A stretch of 27,024 bases of DNA from Acidimicrobiales bacterium (GTDB lineage Bacteria > Actinomycetota > Acidimicrobiia > Acidimicrobiales > Acidimicrobilacustridaceae). Shown one piece after another: positions 10,735 through 17,889 of the stretch (the stretch's first letter is position 1; every line of letters begins with the position of its first letter). A model generated the notes under the pieces. That model was not told the origin of the DNA, did no database searches, and worked only from the letters and a program-made list of their open reading frames with translations. The stretch spans positions 1 to 27,024 of the forward strand of contig JALRFT010000093.1 of NCBI GenBank assembly GCA_023261915.1, in the 5' to 3' direction. The position numbers were made by a program, and so were the translations under genes.

Positions 10735-10741
10735 GCGCCCC

Positions 10742-11953
10742 GTGCAGCCGGAGTTACAGACCGAAGTCCGCCGTCAGCTCGACTTGGATCGGGACCGGAC
10801 ATCGCCGCCGGCCGGAGGCATTGCCGTGCCTCCGATCCCGGCCCAGCGCTATATCGACCCGGCCATGTTCGCGCTCGAACGGGAGCGGATCTTCGGACGG
10901 TCATGGCTCTTCGCCGGACACGAGTCTGAGTGGCCCGAACCCGGTTCCTACAGCGAGTACGTCCGCTGCGGTGCTCCGGTGGTGATCGTCCGCGGCGAGG
11001 ACGGCGAGTTGCGGGCGTTCTACAACTCCTGCCGTCACCGGGGGGCGCCGGTGACCCGTGAGGCGTGCGGGACTGCCCGGCGGCTCACGTGTCAGTACCA
11101 CTCGTGGTCCTACGGCACCGACGGCGAACTCAAGGCGGTCCCTGACGCCAGGAATTTCGTCGATCTCGACATGTCATCACTGGGTCTGGTCCCGCTGCGG
11201 TGTGAGATCTGGGACGGTTGGGTGTTCGTCAACGAAGATGTCGATGCGCAGCCACTCATCGATTTTCTCGGCCCCATCGGGGACCAGATGGTCGCGATCA
11301 ACGGGCCGGGCATGCGTTTCGTCGGAGCCCAGCGCCACGACCTCGCCTGCAACTGGAAGGTGGTCGTTGACGCGTTCAGCGAGGTGTACCACATCCGCAC
11401 CGTCCATCCCGACAACGCTGCGCTCCTCTACGACGACCAGGCGCTCGTTCTCGCCATGTTCGCCAACGGCCACGCCCGGCTCACCGTGGACAAGCGTGAC
11501 GAGTTGCGGGACTTCCCCATGGTCTCCCCCGAGTACGACAACCCGTCGGTCCCGACGTTGTGGCGCCAGACGTCGACATCGTTTGGGATCTTCCCGAATC
11601 TCGTCGTGCCGATGGACACGGGTGCCTTCACATTCCTGTGCATGTGGCCCACCGACGTCAACCGGACCGAACTCGAGCTGCGCTGGTACGCCCCGGCGTG
11701 GGTCGGCGACGAGGTTCCCGACGAGCACCTGGGCCGCATGGACCTGTTCGCCACGGTGATGGCCCAGGACACGGCCAACCTCGCCCCGATGCAGGCGAGT
11801 CTTGGTGCCCATGGTGCACCGCCGCTGCAGATCGGCTGGCACGAACGGCTGATCCACCATTTCCATCGTTCGGTGGATCTGGCCATCGGCGCCGATCGTC
11901 TTCCCCCCGGTCTCGCCGTGTCCGACGCGCTCGACGGGCTCGTTGAACCGTGA
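10742..11953 (+). CDS. Rieske [2Fe-2S] aromatic-ring-hydroxylating-type oxygenase, large subunit
   Basis: A 403-residue Rieske non-heme iron oxygenase alpha subunit. The Rieske cluster ligands are C97-x-H99 (SCRHRGAP) and C117-x2-H120 (CQYHSWSYG). The catalytic domain shows the 2-His-1-carboxylate set: H217 and H222 in EVYHIRTVH and D343 in AQDTANL, with Asp210 before them as the electron-transfer bridge. GTG 10742 is preferred over an upstream in-frame GTG at 10694, because that one lies inside the divergent gene and a TAGGCT -10 box sits 7 nt before 10742, implying a leaderless mRNA. No ferredoxin or reductase partner is encoded nearby, so electrons must come from elsewhere. It is the first gene of an operon with a lipoprotein and a second carotenoid-oxygenase-like protein. 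The substrate is unknown. Confidence 0.92.
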   Translation: MQPELQTEVRRQLDLDRDRTSPPAGGIAVPPIPAQRYIDPAMFALERERIFGRSWLFAGHESEWPEPGSYSEYVRCGAPVVIVRGEDGELRAFYNSCRHRGAPVTREACGTARRLTCQYHSWSYGTDGELKAVPDARNFVDLDMSSLGLVPLRCEIWDGWVFVNEDVDAQPLIDFLGPIGDQMVAINGPGMRFVGAQRHDLACNWKVVVDAFSEVYHIRTVHPDNAALLYDDQALVLAMFANGHARLTVDKRDELRDFPMVSPEYDNPSVPTLWRQTSTSFGIFPNLVVPMDTGAFTFLCMWPTDVNRTELELRWYAPAWVGDEVPDEHLGRMDLFATVMAQDTANLAPMQASLGAHGAPPLQIGWHERLIHHFHRSVDLAIGADRLPPGLAVSDALDGLVEP

Positions 11954-12780
11954 CCACCACCTCGCATCGTCTCAGTCGGTGGATGGTCGCCGCCGTTGTG
12001 CTCGTCATGCCACTGGCAGCAGCATGCGGCAGTGGGGGCGGGACGTCAGGTGTCGCCGCCCCGAGTGGCGGCATTGCCCCCGAGGTGGCTGGAGAACTCG
12101 TTGGACGGTGGGCGCACTACGACGTGGTCGCCTACGAGGACGAGGTGATGCGGACCCTCATAATCAGCTACGGCTTCAACGACTTCAGCGTCGTCGACGG
12201 TGAACTCGTGGATGCCACCACCTTCTGCTACTCCGAGCAACTCACCGATCAACCCATCGACATCTCCTTGTCCGACGGTGCCACCCAGGCCATCCGTCCG
12301 ATCCCCACTCCGGTCACCGTCACCGTGACTGACGGCATCATCAGGCTGCAGCGGCCCCCGACACCGACCCCGGTCGGGATCCGGCTTGACGACCCGGCCA
12401 ACGACGCCCTCCCCTCCGACCCCGCCGACCCCCGCATCGTTGATGACGACGGGGATGGCAAGCCCGGGATCACCGTCGGGATCGTGGTCGGGGACGGCTT
12501 CTCTGGCGAGCTCTACCTCACCCGCCGCGAGATCTTCTCCTACGACGTGGAGTTGTCCGGTCCGGGCCGACTTGACGGTGTGGTCACCGACGAGTCCGAG
12601 CAACTCGTCATCGGTGCCACCGATCCGGCCTTCCTCACGTCAAAGGCGCAGTGGACCCAGTACCCCGATCTCGGGCGCAGTCCGATCTACCTGCGCCGTG
12701 TCGAGGGCGACTGGGACTGCGAACGACTCCGCTCATCGCGCAACGACCTGTTCCCACCGAACCCCAGCATTGACTGGTAG
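11950..12780 (+). CDS. Lipoprotein in the Rieske/carotenoid oxygenase operon
   Basis: A 276-residue predicted lipoprotein: basic N-terminus, hydrophobic core and lipobox L-A-A-A-C at residues 22-26, then a Gly/Ser linker. It begins with GTG overlapping the Rieske stop by 4 nt (GTGA), so translation is coupled. The mature part contains an acidic segment DDDGDGKPG resembling calcium-binding loops of the thrombospondin-3/dockerin kind, and two Pro/Thr-rich stretches. I recognise no family. Its tight coupling to two oxygenases suggests a role at the outer face of the membrane in taking up or presenting a hydrophobic substrate; that role is inference. Confidence 0.85.
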   Translation: MTTTSHRLSRWMVAAVVLVMPLAAACGSGGGTSGVAAPSGGIAPEVAGELVGRWAHYDVVAYEDEVMRTLIISYGFNDFSVVDGELVDATTFCYSEQLTDQPIDISLSDGATQAIRPIPTPVTVTVTDGIIRLQRPPTPTPVGIRLDDPANDALPSDPADPRIVDDDGDGKPGITVGIVVGDGFSGELYLTRREIFSYDVELSGPGRLDGVVTDESEQLVIGATDPAFLTSKAQWTQYPDLGRSPIYLRRVEGDWDCERLRSSRNDLFPPNPSIDW

Positions 12781-12797
12781 TTCTCTCTGGAGATCTC

Positions 12798-14522
12798 ATG
12801 CCGACACCGCGCAGCTTGACCACCGCCCCCCACCAGAACTTCGAACTCGAGGTCGTGGCCGGGACATGGCCGGCAGACATCGCCGGCGAGGTGTACTTCT
12901 CAAGCCCCCGCAACGTCCCCGAGTTGCCCTATGCCATCTTCGGTTTCGGGGCCATGTGCCGACTGTCGCTGGAGCCCGGCAATCGGGGAGCAGCACCCGA
13001 CCGCTTCGCATGGCAGAGCGTCACCATCGATACGCCGTCGAGGCGACTCTTCGATCGTCACCCCGAGGCGTTCTCACTGGGCCCAACCGGGTACTCATCC
13101 CTCTTCGGACCACCGAATGCAGCCAACACGGCACCGCTGCCCTGGGGTGATCGGCTCTATGCCACGTGGGACGTCGGCCGGCCCGTCGAGTTGGATCCCG
13201 AGTCGCTCGGGTTCGTCGCCGAGGTCGGTCACATCGACTCGTGGGGCGGTGATTCAATTCCGGGCATGGGGGGTGTGCTGCCCTTCCTGTTGTCGTCGGC
13301 CCACCCGGTGGCCGACCCGGAACGACACTGTCTGTGGACCGTGAAACTCGAACCTGCAGCAGGCCCGGGCGTCGGGTTCCAGCCCTCCATCGTTCGTTAC
13401 GACCGTCACGACGGCACCCAGGTCCGTTACTGGCCGCTTGAAGGCATCGGTTTCCCCGGCTCGGTGCACACCGTGAGTCAGACCCGCAACTGGATCATCC
13501 TGTGCGATTCGGGCAACTTCCGGGCGGACGTGGGAGAGATGATGGGCGGGGAACGCACCGTCACCATCGACACCGAGGTTCCGGTGTGGCTCGTCCGCAA
13601 GGACGATCTCGACGGTTTGGCCTCGGGAACTCCCGTGACGCCGATCTGTTTTCGCATGTCGCCGCCGAACGGTCACTACTACGCCCGCTGGGACGACACC
13701 GACGGCATCTCGGTGGTGTGGGAGGGCATGGACCTCATGGACCTTGGTCTGTACATGCGACCCGACGATCTCGACGTGCACGGTCAGCCCATCGACCCGG
13801 CAGTTGTCGGGCTCTACAACATGGCCATGGCTCCCGAGACGATCACTGAGGTGCTCTTCGATCCCGAGTCCCAGCGGGTTATCGAGCGCGGCTCGTTCCG
13901 TCAGGACTGGGCGTTCAACCTGCAGTTGTCCGCCATGGACTGGAGCACCGAGGGGATGAGTTCGCCCACTTTGCACCACGTCACCTACCAGGGGTGTCGC
14001 CCCGGGAGTATCTCGGCCCGAGCGGCGCGTCTGTATGCCGATCGGATTGACCTTGACCAGCTCCGAACCGAGACACCCGGGGCACTGTGTTCGTTCGAGC
14101 GTGGAACCATGGCGCTGCGGTCGCGGTGGGAGTACCCCGATCTCGGGGACCACATCACCTCGCCCTCTTTCGCCCCTCGCCAGTCGGCATCGGAGCGGGC
14201 GGTGCGGAACTACGCCGGAGCCAACCCCGGTGGCCACGATGGCTACGTCGTGCAGCCCGTCTGCAACGACGACGGATTCCGAGTGGAGCTCTTCGATGCT
14301 GCCCGGGTCGGTGACGGACCTCTGGCCGTGCTCCAGGGGACCCAACAACAGACCGTTCCGCTGTTGTTGCACGCAGCGTGGTCACCAACAATGGGCGCAC
14401 TGGCCGACGCCGAGCGCCTGCGGTTCTCCGATGACCTGAGCGAAGAACGGATGGCGGGACTGTCTGATGAGCTCCGGGCGTCTGTGGAAGCGGTTGCCCG
14501 GGAGTGCGATCAGCTCGTCTGA
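12798..14522 (+). CDS. Second, divergent carotenoid oxygenase family protein
   Basis: A 574-residue protein that I place in the carotenoid cleavage dioxygenase family by overall layout and four spaced histidines: H169 (LLSSAHPVAD), H224 (GSVHTVSQTRN), H293 (NGHYYARWDD) and H525 (LLLHAAWSP). These match the family pattern of one His per set of propeller blades, with the last near the C-terminus. It is about 100 residues longer than the first oxygenase and poorly conserved around H293 and the N-terminal RNGPNP motif (here YFSSPRNVP), so catalytic competence or substrate may differ. The ATG at 12798 follows a GGAG at 12789-12792, unlike the leaderless genes of the cluster. It lies 17 nt after the lipoprotein gene in the same operon. 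Its 3' end overlaps the 3' end of tetR on the opposite strand by 13 bp. Confidence 0.75.
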   Translation: MPTPRSLTTAPHQNFELEVVAGTWPADIAGEVYFSSPRNVPELPYAIFGFGAMCRLSLEPGNRGAAPDRFAWQSVTIDTPSRRLFDRHPEAFSLGPTGYSSLFGPPNAANTAPLPWGDRLYATWDVGRPVELDPESLGFVAEVGHIDSWGGDSIPGMGGVLPFLLSSAHPVADPERHCLWTVKLEPAAGPGVGFQPSIVRYDRHDGTQVRYWPLEGIGFPGSVHTVSQTRNWIILCDSGNFRADVGEMMGGERTVTIDTEVPVWLVRKDDLDGLASGTPVTPICFRMSPPNGHYYARWDDTDGISVVWEGMDLMDLGLYMRPDDLDVHGQPIDPAVVGLYNMAMAPETITEVLFDPESQRVIERGSFRQDWAFNLQLSAMDWSTEGMSSPTLHHVTYQGCRPGSISARAARLYADRIDLDQLRTETPGALCSFERGTMALRSRWEYPDLGDHITSPSFAPRQSASERAVRNYAGANPGGHDGYVVQPVCNDDGFRVELFDAARVGDGPLAVLQGTQQQTVPLLLHAAWSPTMGALADAERLRFSDDLSEERMAGLSDELRASVEAVARECDQLV

Positions 14523-15130
14523 GTGGCGCCGTAACCGGCGAGGATCCGATTGGCGACCTCGGTCACCAGCGCATCCTGGGCGGCAGGGTCGGGAGCGAGA
14601 CCCAACAGCAGCAGACTGGCGACCCCGTGGGCGCCGGCCCACATGCTGAGTGCAACGGTGAGTGGCTGGTCGGCGCTGAGTTCGCCGATGCGGATGGCCT
14701 CCTCGATGGAGCCCACGGCCATGGCGAAGGCCTTGGTGGCCGCCGGCAGTTCGGCGTCGAGGAGGCCCGGGGTCAGGTCGCCGAGCGCAGGCGGGAACAA
14801 GAACATGACCCGGAACAACTCGGGGTCCTCTTGCGAGCGGCGGACGTAGGTGCGGAACTGGGCACGGATGCGCTCGAGCGGTTGGTTGGCGGGAACCTCG
14901 TTGGCGATCTCCTCGTAGCGGCCCATGAGCAGGTCGAATTCCAACTCGGCGACACTGCGCAGGAGGTCCTCTTTGTCCTCAAGGTGGTCATACAGCGTGG
15001 GGGCGCTGACCGAGAGGGTGTCCGCGAGGCGCCGCAGTGTGAGCGCGTCGAGGCCCTCGCTCGAGATGAGGTTGCGGGCGGTCTCGATGATCCGCTGGCG
15101 CGAGAGCGGGGCTCGGCGGTCAGAGGCCAT
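14510..15130 (-). CDS. TetR-family transcriptional repressor
   Basis: A 206-residue regulator with the classic N-terminal TetR helix-turn-helix at about 12-58 (RQRIIETARNLISSEGLDAL, then LADTLSVSAPTLYDHLEDKE). The all-helical C-terminal ligand domain (about 75-206) is long enough for a WHG/TetR_C type domain. It is convergent with, and overlaps, the end of the carotenoid-oxygenase operon. The best operator in the neighbourhood is the palindrome at 10716-10734, so it probably represses both divergent transcripts until a substrate or product binds. I see no copy of that palindrome at its own promoter, so autoregulation is not indicated. A TATAAC box 8 nt before the ATG suggests a leaderless or nearly leaderless mRNA. 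Confidence 0.93.
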   Translation of the reverse strand: MASDRRAPLSRQRIIETARNLISSEGLDALTLRRLADTLSVSAPTLYDHLEDKEDLLRSVAELEFDLLMGRYEEIANEVPANQPLERIRAQFRTYVRRSQEDPELFRVMFLFPPALGDLTPGLLDAELPAATKAFAMAVGSIEEAIRIGELSADQPLTVALSMWAGAHGVASLLLLGLAPDPAAQDALVTEVANRILAGYGATQTS

Positions 15131-15138
15131 GGAGTGAG

Positions 15139-15144
15139 GTTATA
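15139..15144 (-). promoter_or_regulatory. -10 box of tetR
   Basis: TATAAC on the minus strand is followed by 8 nt and the ATG at 15130, with no ribosome binding site between. The -35 region is weak. Confidence 0.5.
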
Positions 15145-15203
15145 GCGGCGCCGTGGCGCCAGTGGCCCTCGATCCTGGGGCTGTGCGGCTCGGCGGTGGT
15201 GCG

Positions 15204-15241
15204 AAAAAAACTGGCCCCCGCCAGCATCGCTGACGGGGGCC
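15204..15241 (-). terminator. Intrinsic terminator of tRNA-Ser
   Basis: On the minus strand GGCCCCCG pairs with CGGGGGCC and an inner CAGC/GCTG extends the stem to 12 pairs with one mismatch and a 3-nt loop. Seven T residues (A-tract 15204-15210 on the plus strand) follow closely. It is a textbook rho-independent terminator starting just past the CCA end of the tRNA. Confidence 0.9.
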
Positions 15242-15244
15242 GGG

Positions 15245-15337
15245 TGGCGGAGAGGGTGGGATTTGAACCCACGGAGGGGGAGTACCCCTCACCTCCTTAG
15301 CAGGGAGGCCCATTCGACCGGACTCTGGCACCTCTCC
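15245..15337 (-). tRNA. tRNA-Ser (anticodon GCT)
   Basis: A class II tRNA: acceptor GGAGAGG/CCTCTCC, anticodon stem CCTCC/GGAGG with loop CTGCTAA (anticodon GCT, reads AGC/AGU), long variable arm with GAGGGG/CCCCTC-like pairing, T-loop TTCAAAT. Discriminator G is followed by an encoded CCA. A -10 TACCAT at 15348-15353 lies 10 nt upstream, with a -35-like GTGACC 18 nt before it. Confidence 0.95.
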
Positions 15338-15502
15338 AAGTGTGGTCATGGTAGCCAATGGCGTCTCATCCGGTCACAGGCAGTTCCGGCGAGCGGTGAA
15401 TCGGTGGGCCGGGTGATGCGAGCAGGGGACACCATCCGTGCAGCGCGGCGGGTCTGAGCCTCTGGGAAAGAGCGTCCCCAAGCAGTAATCAGGGCGTTCA
15501 CC

Positions 15503-15508
15503 TACTAT
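15503..15508 (+). promoter_or_regulatory. -10 box of the SARP gene
   Basis: TACTAT is followed by 6 nt and the ATG at 15515, with no ribosome binding site, indicating a leaderless transcript. The -35 is not recognisable. Confidence 0.5.
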
Positions 15509-15514
15509 TTCGTC

Positions 15515-16255
15515 ATGCAACTCCGGGTCTATCTCGCTGGCCGGATGAGCCTCCTTCGAGCGGACGCCGTCGTCGACCAGGCCGACCTGCCGGGTGCCTT
15601 CGGGCGTCACCTGCTCGCCTTCTTGTTGCTCCGTCGTGCTCCGGTGAGGCGCTCGGACATTGCTGAAACCTTGGGGCGAACAGCCGTCGATGGGCCGTTC
15701 GACGCCACTCTGAACTCGACGCTTTCCCGTCTGCGGACCCGTCTCGGCTCTCTCGGTATCGATGGGCGTCAATGCCTCGTCGCCACCGGTGGCACGGTGG
15801 AGTTCCGGAGGGTGATACCGATGACTGTTGACGTTGAGGCTGCCATCGCCGCATGTGACCGTGCCGGGGTGGCGTGGCGACAGGGTGACGCCGACACGGC
15901 GTGGGCCGACGCTGCGGTGGCCTACTCGGTCTCAATCCGTCCCTTCCTTCCCAACGCCGAGGGGTTGTGGATCGAGCAGTGGCAGGCAACCCTCGATGAT
16001 GTCCGCCGACGGGCGCTCCAGGTGATCATCGAGACGTCGCTGTCATCCGGGGATCTCCACCAAGCTGAAGTCGCCGCGTATCGTCTGGTGCGCGACGATC
16101 CGCTGCGCGAGGACAGTCATCGACTCCTCATCCGGGCGTTGATCGCCGCTGGGGATCGTGCTCGGGCCAAGCGGGCTCTGCTCGACCTTTCCTCCCTGTT
16201 GGCCGAGGAACTCGATGTCGAGCCGTCATCGGAGACGCTCGCACTCCTCGCCTGA
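15515..16255 (+). CDS. SARP-type regulator with BTAD domain
   Basis: A 246-residue protein with a winged-helix-like N-terminus (about 1-100; LLAFLLLRRAPVRRSDIAET, then NSTLSRLRTRLG) followed by a bacterial transcriptional activator domain of helical TPR-like repeats (about 105-245). The BTAD signature is clear: EGLWIEQWQATLDDVRRRAL, LVRDDPLREDSHRLLIRAL, GDRARAKRALLDLSSLLAEE, LDVEPSSETLALL. Such small SARPs activate nearby genes by binding direct heptamer repeats; no target can be named here. Its stop codon is only 4 nt from that of the convergent TPR gene. The transcript appears leaderless. Confidence 0.88.
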   Translation: MQLRVYLAGRMSLLRADAVVDQADLPGAFGRHLLAFLLLRRAPVRRSDIAETLGRTAVDGPFDATLNSTLSRLRTRLGSLGIDGRQCLVATGGTVEFRRVIPMTVDVEAAIAACDRAGVAWRQGDADTAWADAAVAYSVSIRPFLPNAEGLWIEQWQATLDDVRRRALQVIIETSLSSGDLHQAEVAAYRLVRDDPLREDSHRLLIRALIAAGDRARAKRALLDLSSLLAEELDVEPSSETLALLA

Positions 16256-16259
16256 GGGG

Positions 16260-17438
16260 TCAGGGGTTTTCACATCGGGCGGCCCAGTGGGTCATGCCCG
16301 CTCGAGAGAAGGCAAGACGCGCCGATTCGGCAGTGACCCGCCAATCCGCCTTCTCCGCCCGCCGCTGCCGTTTGGCCCACTGGAGTTCGGTGCGCGCTGC
16401 GGTGATGGCGTAGCCCCCGGAGCGGAACTGCCGAACTGCTTCCCGGGTGAGGTTCTCGGCCTCGCCGTCATCAGTCTGGAGCAGCCCGGCACAGCGATCG
16501 ACGGCGGCGAGCACCCAAGGCATGTCACTCAGTGCAGCGATCGTCTGTAGGTGTGTGAACGCGTCTTTCGCCACGGCGTCGTCGTCGTTGTCCAGAGCGA
16601 GTTCAATCAGGTCGGCGTGCCATGAGATCGGTGGGGTCTCGAGGTCGCCGAACCGGTCATCGAGCAACCGGAGTTGCCGGTAGGCACTCGCCAGGTCACC
16701 GACGGTGTAGGCGAGGTACGCCCGGGCATGACCGGCGACGAGGACTGCGGCTGGAGCGCCGAACTTCTCCAGTTGGTCGGCGCTGCTGAGTGCCGCCTCG
16801 TCGCCGAGACCGGCATCGGCATTCGCTGCCTGGGCAAGGGCGAAGGGCAGATTGGCCCAGTCACCGTTCGTGGTGGCCAACTGGACTGCCTTGTGCGCAG
16901 CGTGGGCGGCTCCCGCCAGGTCTGCGCGACTTCGGTAGGCGGCTTCGGCCACCAACAGGGTGGCGACGAGTTCGTTCCGGTCGGCCTCTCGGGCCATTCC
17001 GGCCGCCCTCAGGACCACGTCGAGGAGGTCGTCCCGTCGCCCCGTGCGGGCGATGGCCAGTGTCAGACCCTCCACGACGAACTTGAGATCGTCGGGTGGC
17101 AGCGGACCATCGAGGAGCCGACCGACCTCTCCGACAAATCGGTCGGTTGCTGATGCGTCCCCAATCAGGCCGTTCACGACCAGGTCGAGCAACCTCAGGC
17201 GCTCGGTGTCGACAGGAGGCAACGGCAGCGGCTCGGCATCGTCGATGAGATCCCGGGCAGTGCGGAGGTCGTACATCCGAATAGCAGCGACCGTGGCCCG
17301 GACCCGGACTGACGAGGACACTTCGATAGGGGCCTCGGGATGCTCGACCACGGCCACTAGGCAGCGCAGTGCCTCGTGGTGGCGTCCTGCACCGGTTAGG
17401 GCTTCTGCCTCGCCGAGCAGTTGGTCGACTTCGCTCAT
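16260..17438 (-). CDS. TPR-like helical repeat protein resembling the C-terminal part of LuxR/AfsR-type regulators
   Basis: A 392-residue, Ala/Leu/Arg-rich, all-helical protein without signal peptide or membrane segment. Repeated helix pairs (LLGEAEALTGAGRHHEALRC, HAAHKAVQLATTNGDW, LAYTVGDLASAYRQLRLLDD) fit degenerate tetratricopeptide repeats. The end (ITAARTELQWAKRQRRAEKA, then ARLAFSRAGMTHWAARCE) is very like the last repeats of large ATP-binding LuxR/MalT or AfsR/SARP regulators, which normally continue into a LuxR helix-turn-helix. Neither the NTPase nor a helix-turn-helix is present. It faces the SARP gene tail to tail, which suggests the pair may be parts of a regulator family encoded separately; that is inference. 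Confidence 0.75.
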   Translation of the reverse strand: MSEVDQLLGEAEALTGAGRHHEALRCLVAVVEHPEAPIEVSSSVRVRATVAAIRMYDLRTARDLIDDAEPLPLPPVDTERLRLLDLVVNGLIGDASATDRFVGEVGRLLDGPLPPDDLKFVVEGLTLAIARTGRRDDLLDVVLRAAGMAREADRNELVATLLVAEAAYRSRADLAGAAHAAHKAVQLATTNGDWANLPFALAQAANADAGLGDEAALSSADQLEKFGAPAAVLVAGHARAYLAYTVGDLASAYRQLRLLDDRFGDLETPPISWHADLIELALDNDDDAVAKDAFTHLQTIAALSDMPWVLAAVDRCAGLLQTDDGEAENLTREAVRQFRSGGYAITAARTELQWAKRQRRAEKADWRVTAESARLAFSRAGMTHWAARCENP

Positions 17439-17495
17439 CCCGACCGCACGGTACCAGCCGGATCTCGTGGATTCCGGAGTCCGTGACCTGGTCCG

Positions 17496-17527
17496 TCAAG
17501 GTCGTGACAACGTGCATCGGTGATACT
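17496..17527 (+). promoter_or_regulatory. Direct-repeat promoter 1 (53-residue protein gene)
   Basis: TCAAGGT (17496-17502), 4 nt, ACAACGT (17507-17513), 8 nt, then -10 GATACT (17522-17527). A GTG start lies 6 nt further on. The arrangement and every spacing equal those of three other promoters in the window. Confidence 0.65.
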
Positions 17528-17533
17528 GGCCAA

Positions 17534-17695
17534 GTGGAGAGTGACGCTACCTACATGCGTTTCGAGTGCCCCTGTGGAGCGGTCATCGAGGCCCCCGACC
17601 ACGAGATCGTCCCTGTAGTTCAGCGTCATCTGTCAGATGTGCACGACCGCCAGCTCGACAGCGAGCGGGTCGTCGCCATGGTGCGACCCGTCTAG
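17534..17695 (+). CDS. 53-residue Cys/His protein, possible zinc-binding DUF1059-like
   Basis: A short protein starting VESDATYMRFECPCGAVIEA. It has a C-P-C pair near the N-terminus and H-L-S-D-V-H in the middle, the order of ligands seen in small DUF1059-type proteins, so a zinc site is possible. The GTG at 17534 is chosen because a -10 box ends 6 nt before it, as in other leaderless genes here; ATG 17555 would remove seven residues. A longer frame upstream overlaps the promoter of this gene and is rejected. The stop TAG shares its CTAG with the stop of the convergent membrane protein gene. The promoter belongs to the direct-repeat group. Confidence 0.65.
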   Translation: MESDATYMRFECPCGAVIEAPDHEIVPVVQRHLSDVHDRQLDSERVVAMVRPV

Positions 17696-17889
17696 CTCGT
17701 CGCTAGGGCCCGGCCTCGCCGCCGGTTGACGGCCCAACCGCCGAGGCCACCGCCGAGCAGTCCGACGACGAGGGCCACCACCAGAACGGGGCTGTCGAGT
17801 CCCACGACACCGAACACCATGAGGTCAATAGCAATGAACCCAGCGAAGAGCATTCCAACAATTGCGGTTCCGATCATCCTGCCCATCAC
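17692..17889 (-). CDS. 65-residue two-helix membrane protein
   Basis: Two hydrophobic helices (about residues 5-29 and 33-53, the second with GLLGGGLGGW) are followed by a basic RRRGRA tail, so the C-terminus is probably cytoplasmic. It starts with ATG overlapping the stop of the upstream secreted-protein gene by 4 nt (ATGA), so the two are translationally coupled and form one operon. No family recognised. Its stop codon overlaps that of the gene on the other strand. Confidence 0.7.
   Translation of the reverse strand: MMGRMIGTAIVGMLFAGFIAIDLMVFGVVGLDSPVLVVALVVGLLGGGLGGWAVNRRRGRALATS

Noticed and set aside
10694..10741. Longer N-terminus for the Rieske protein
   Set aside because: The extra 16 residues overlap the start of the divergent gene and would be encoded across the operator; the GTG at 10742 fits the -10 box and the family's N-terminus.
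17369..17533. Longer version of the 53-residue protein
   Set aside because: It would read through the start region of the TPR gene and through the direct-repeat promoter, and its sequence looks non-coding.
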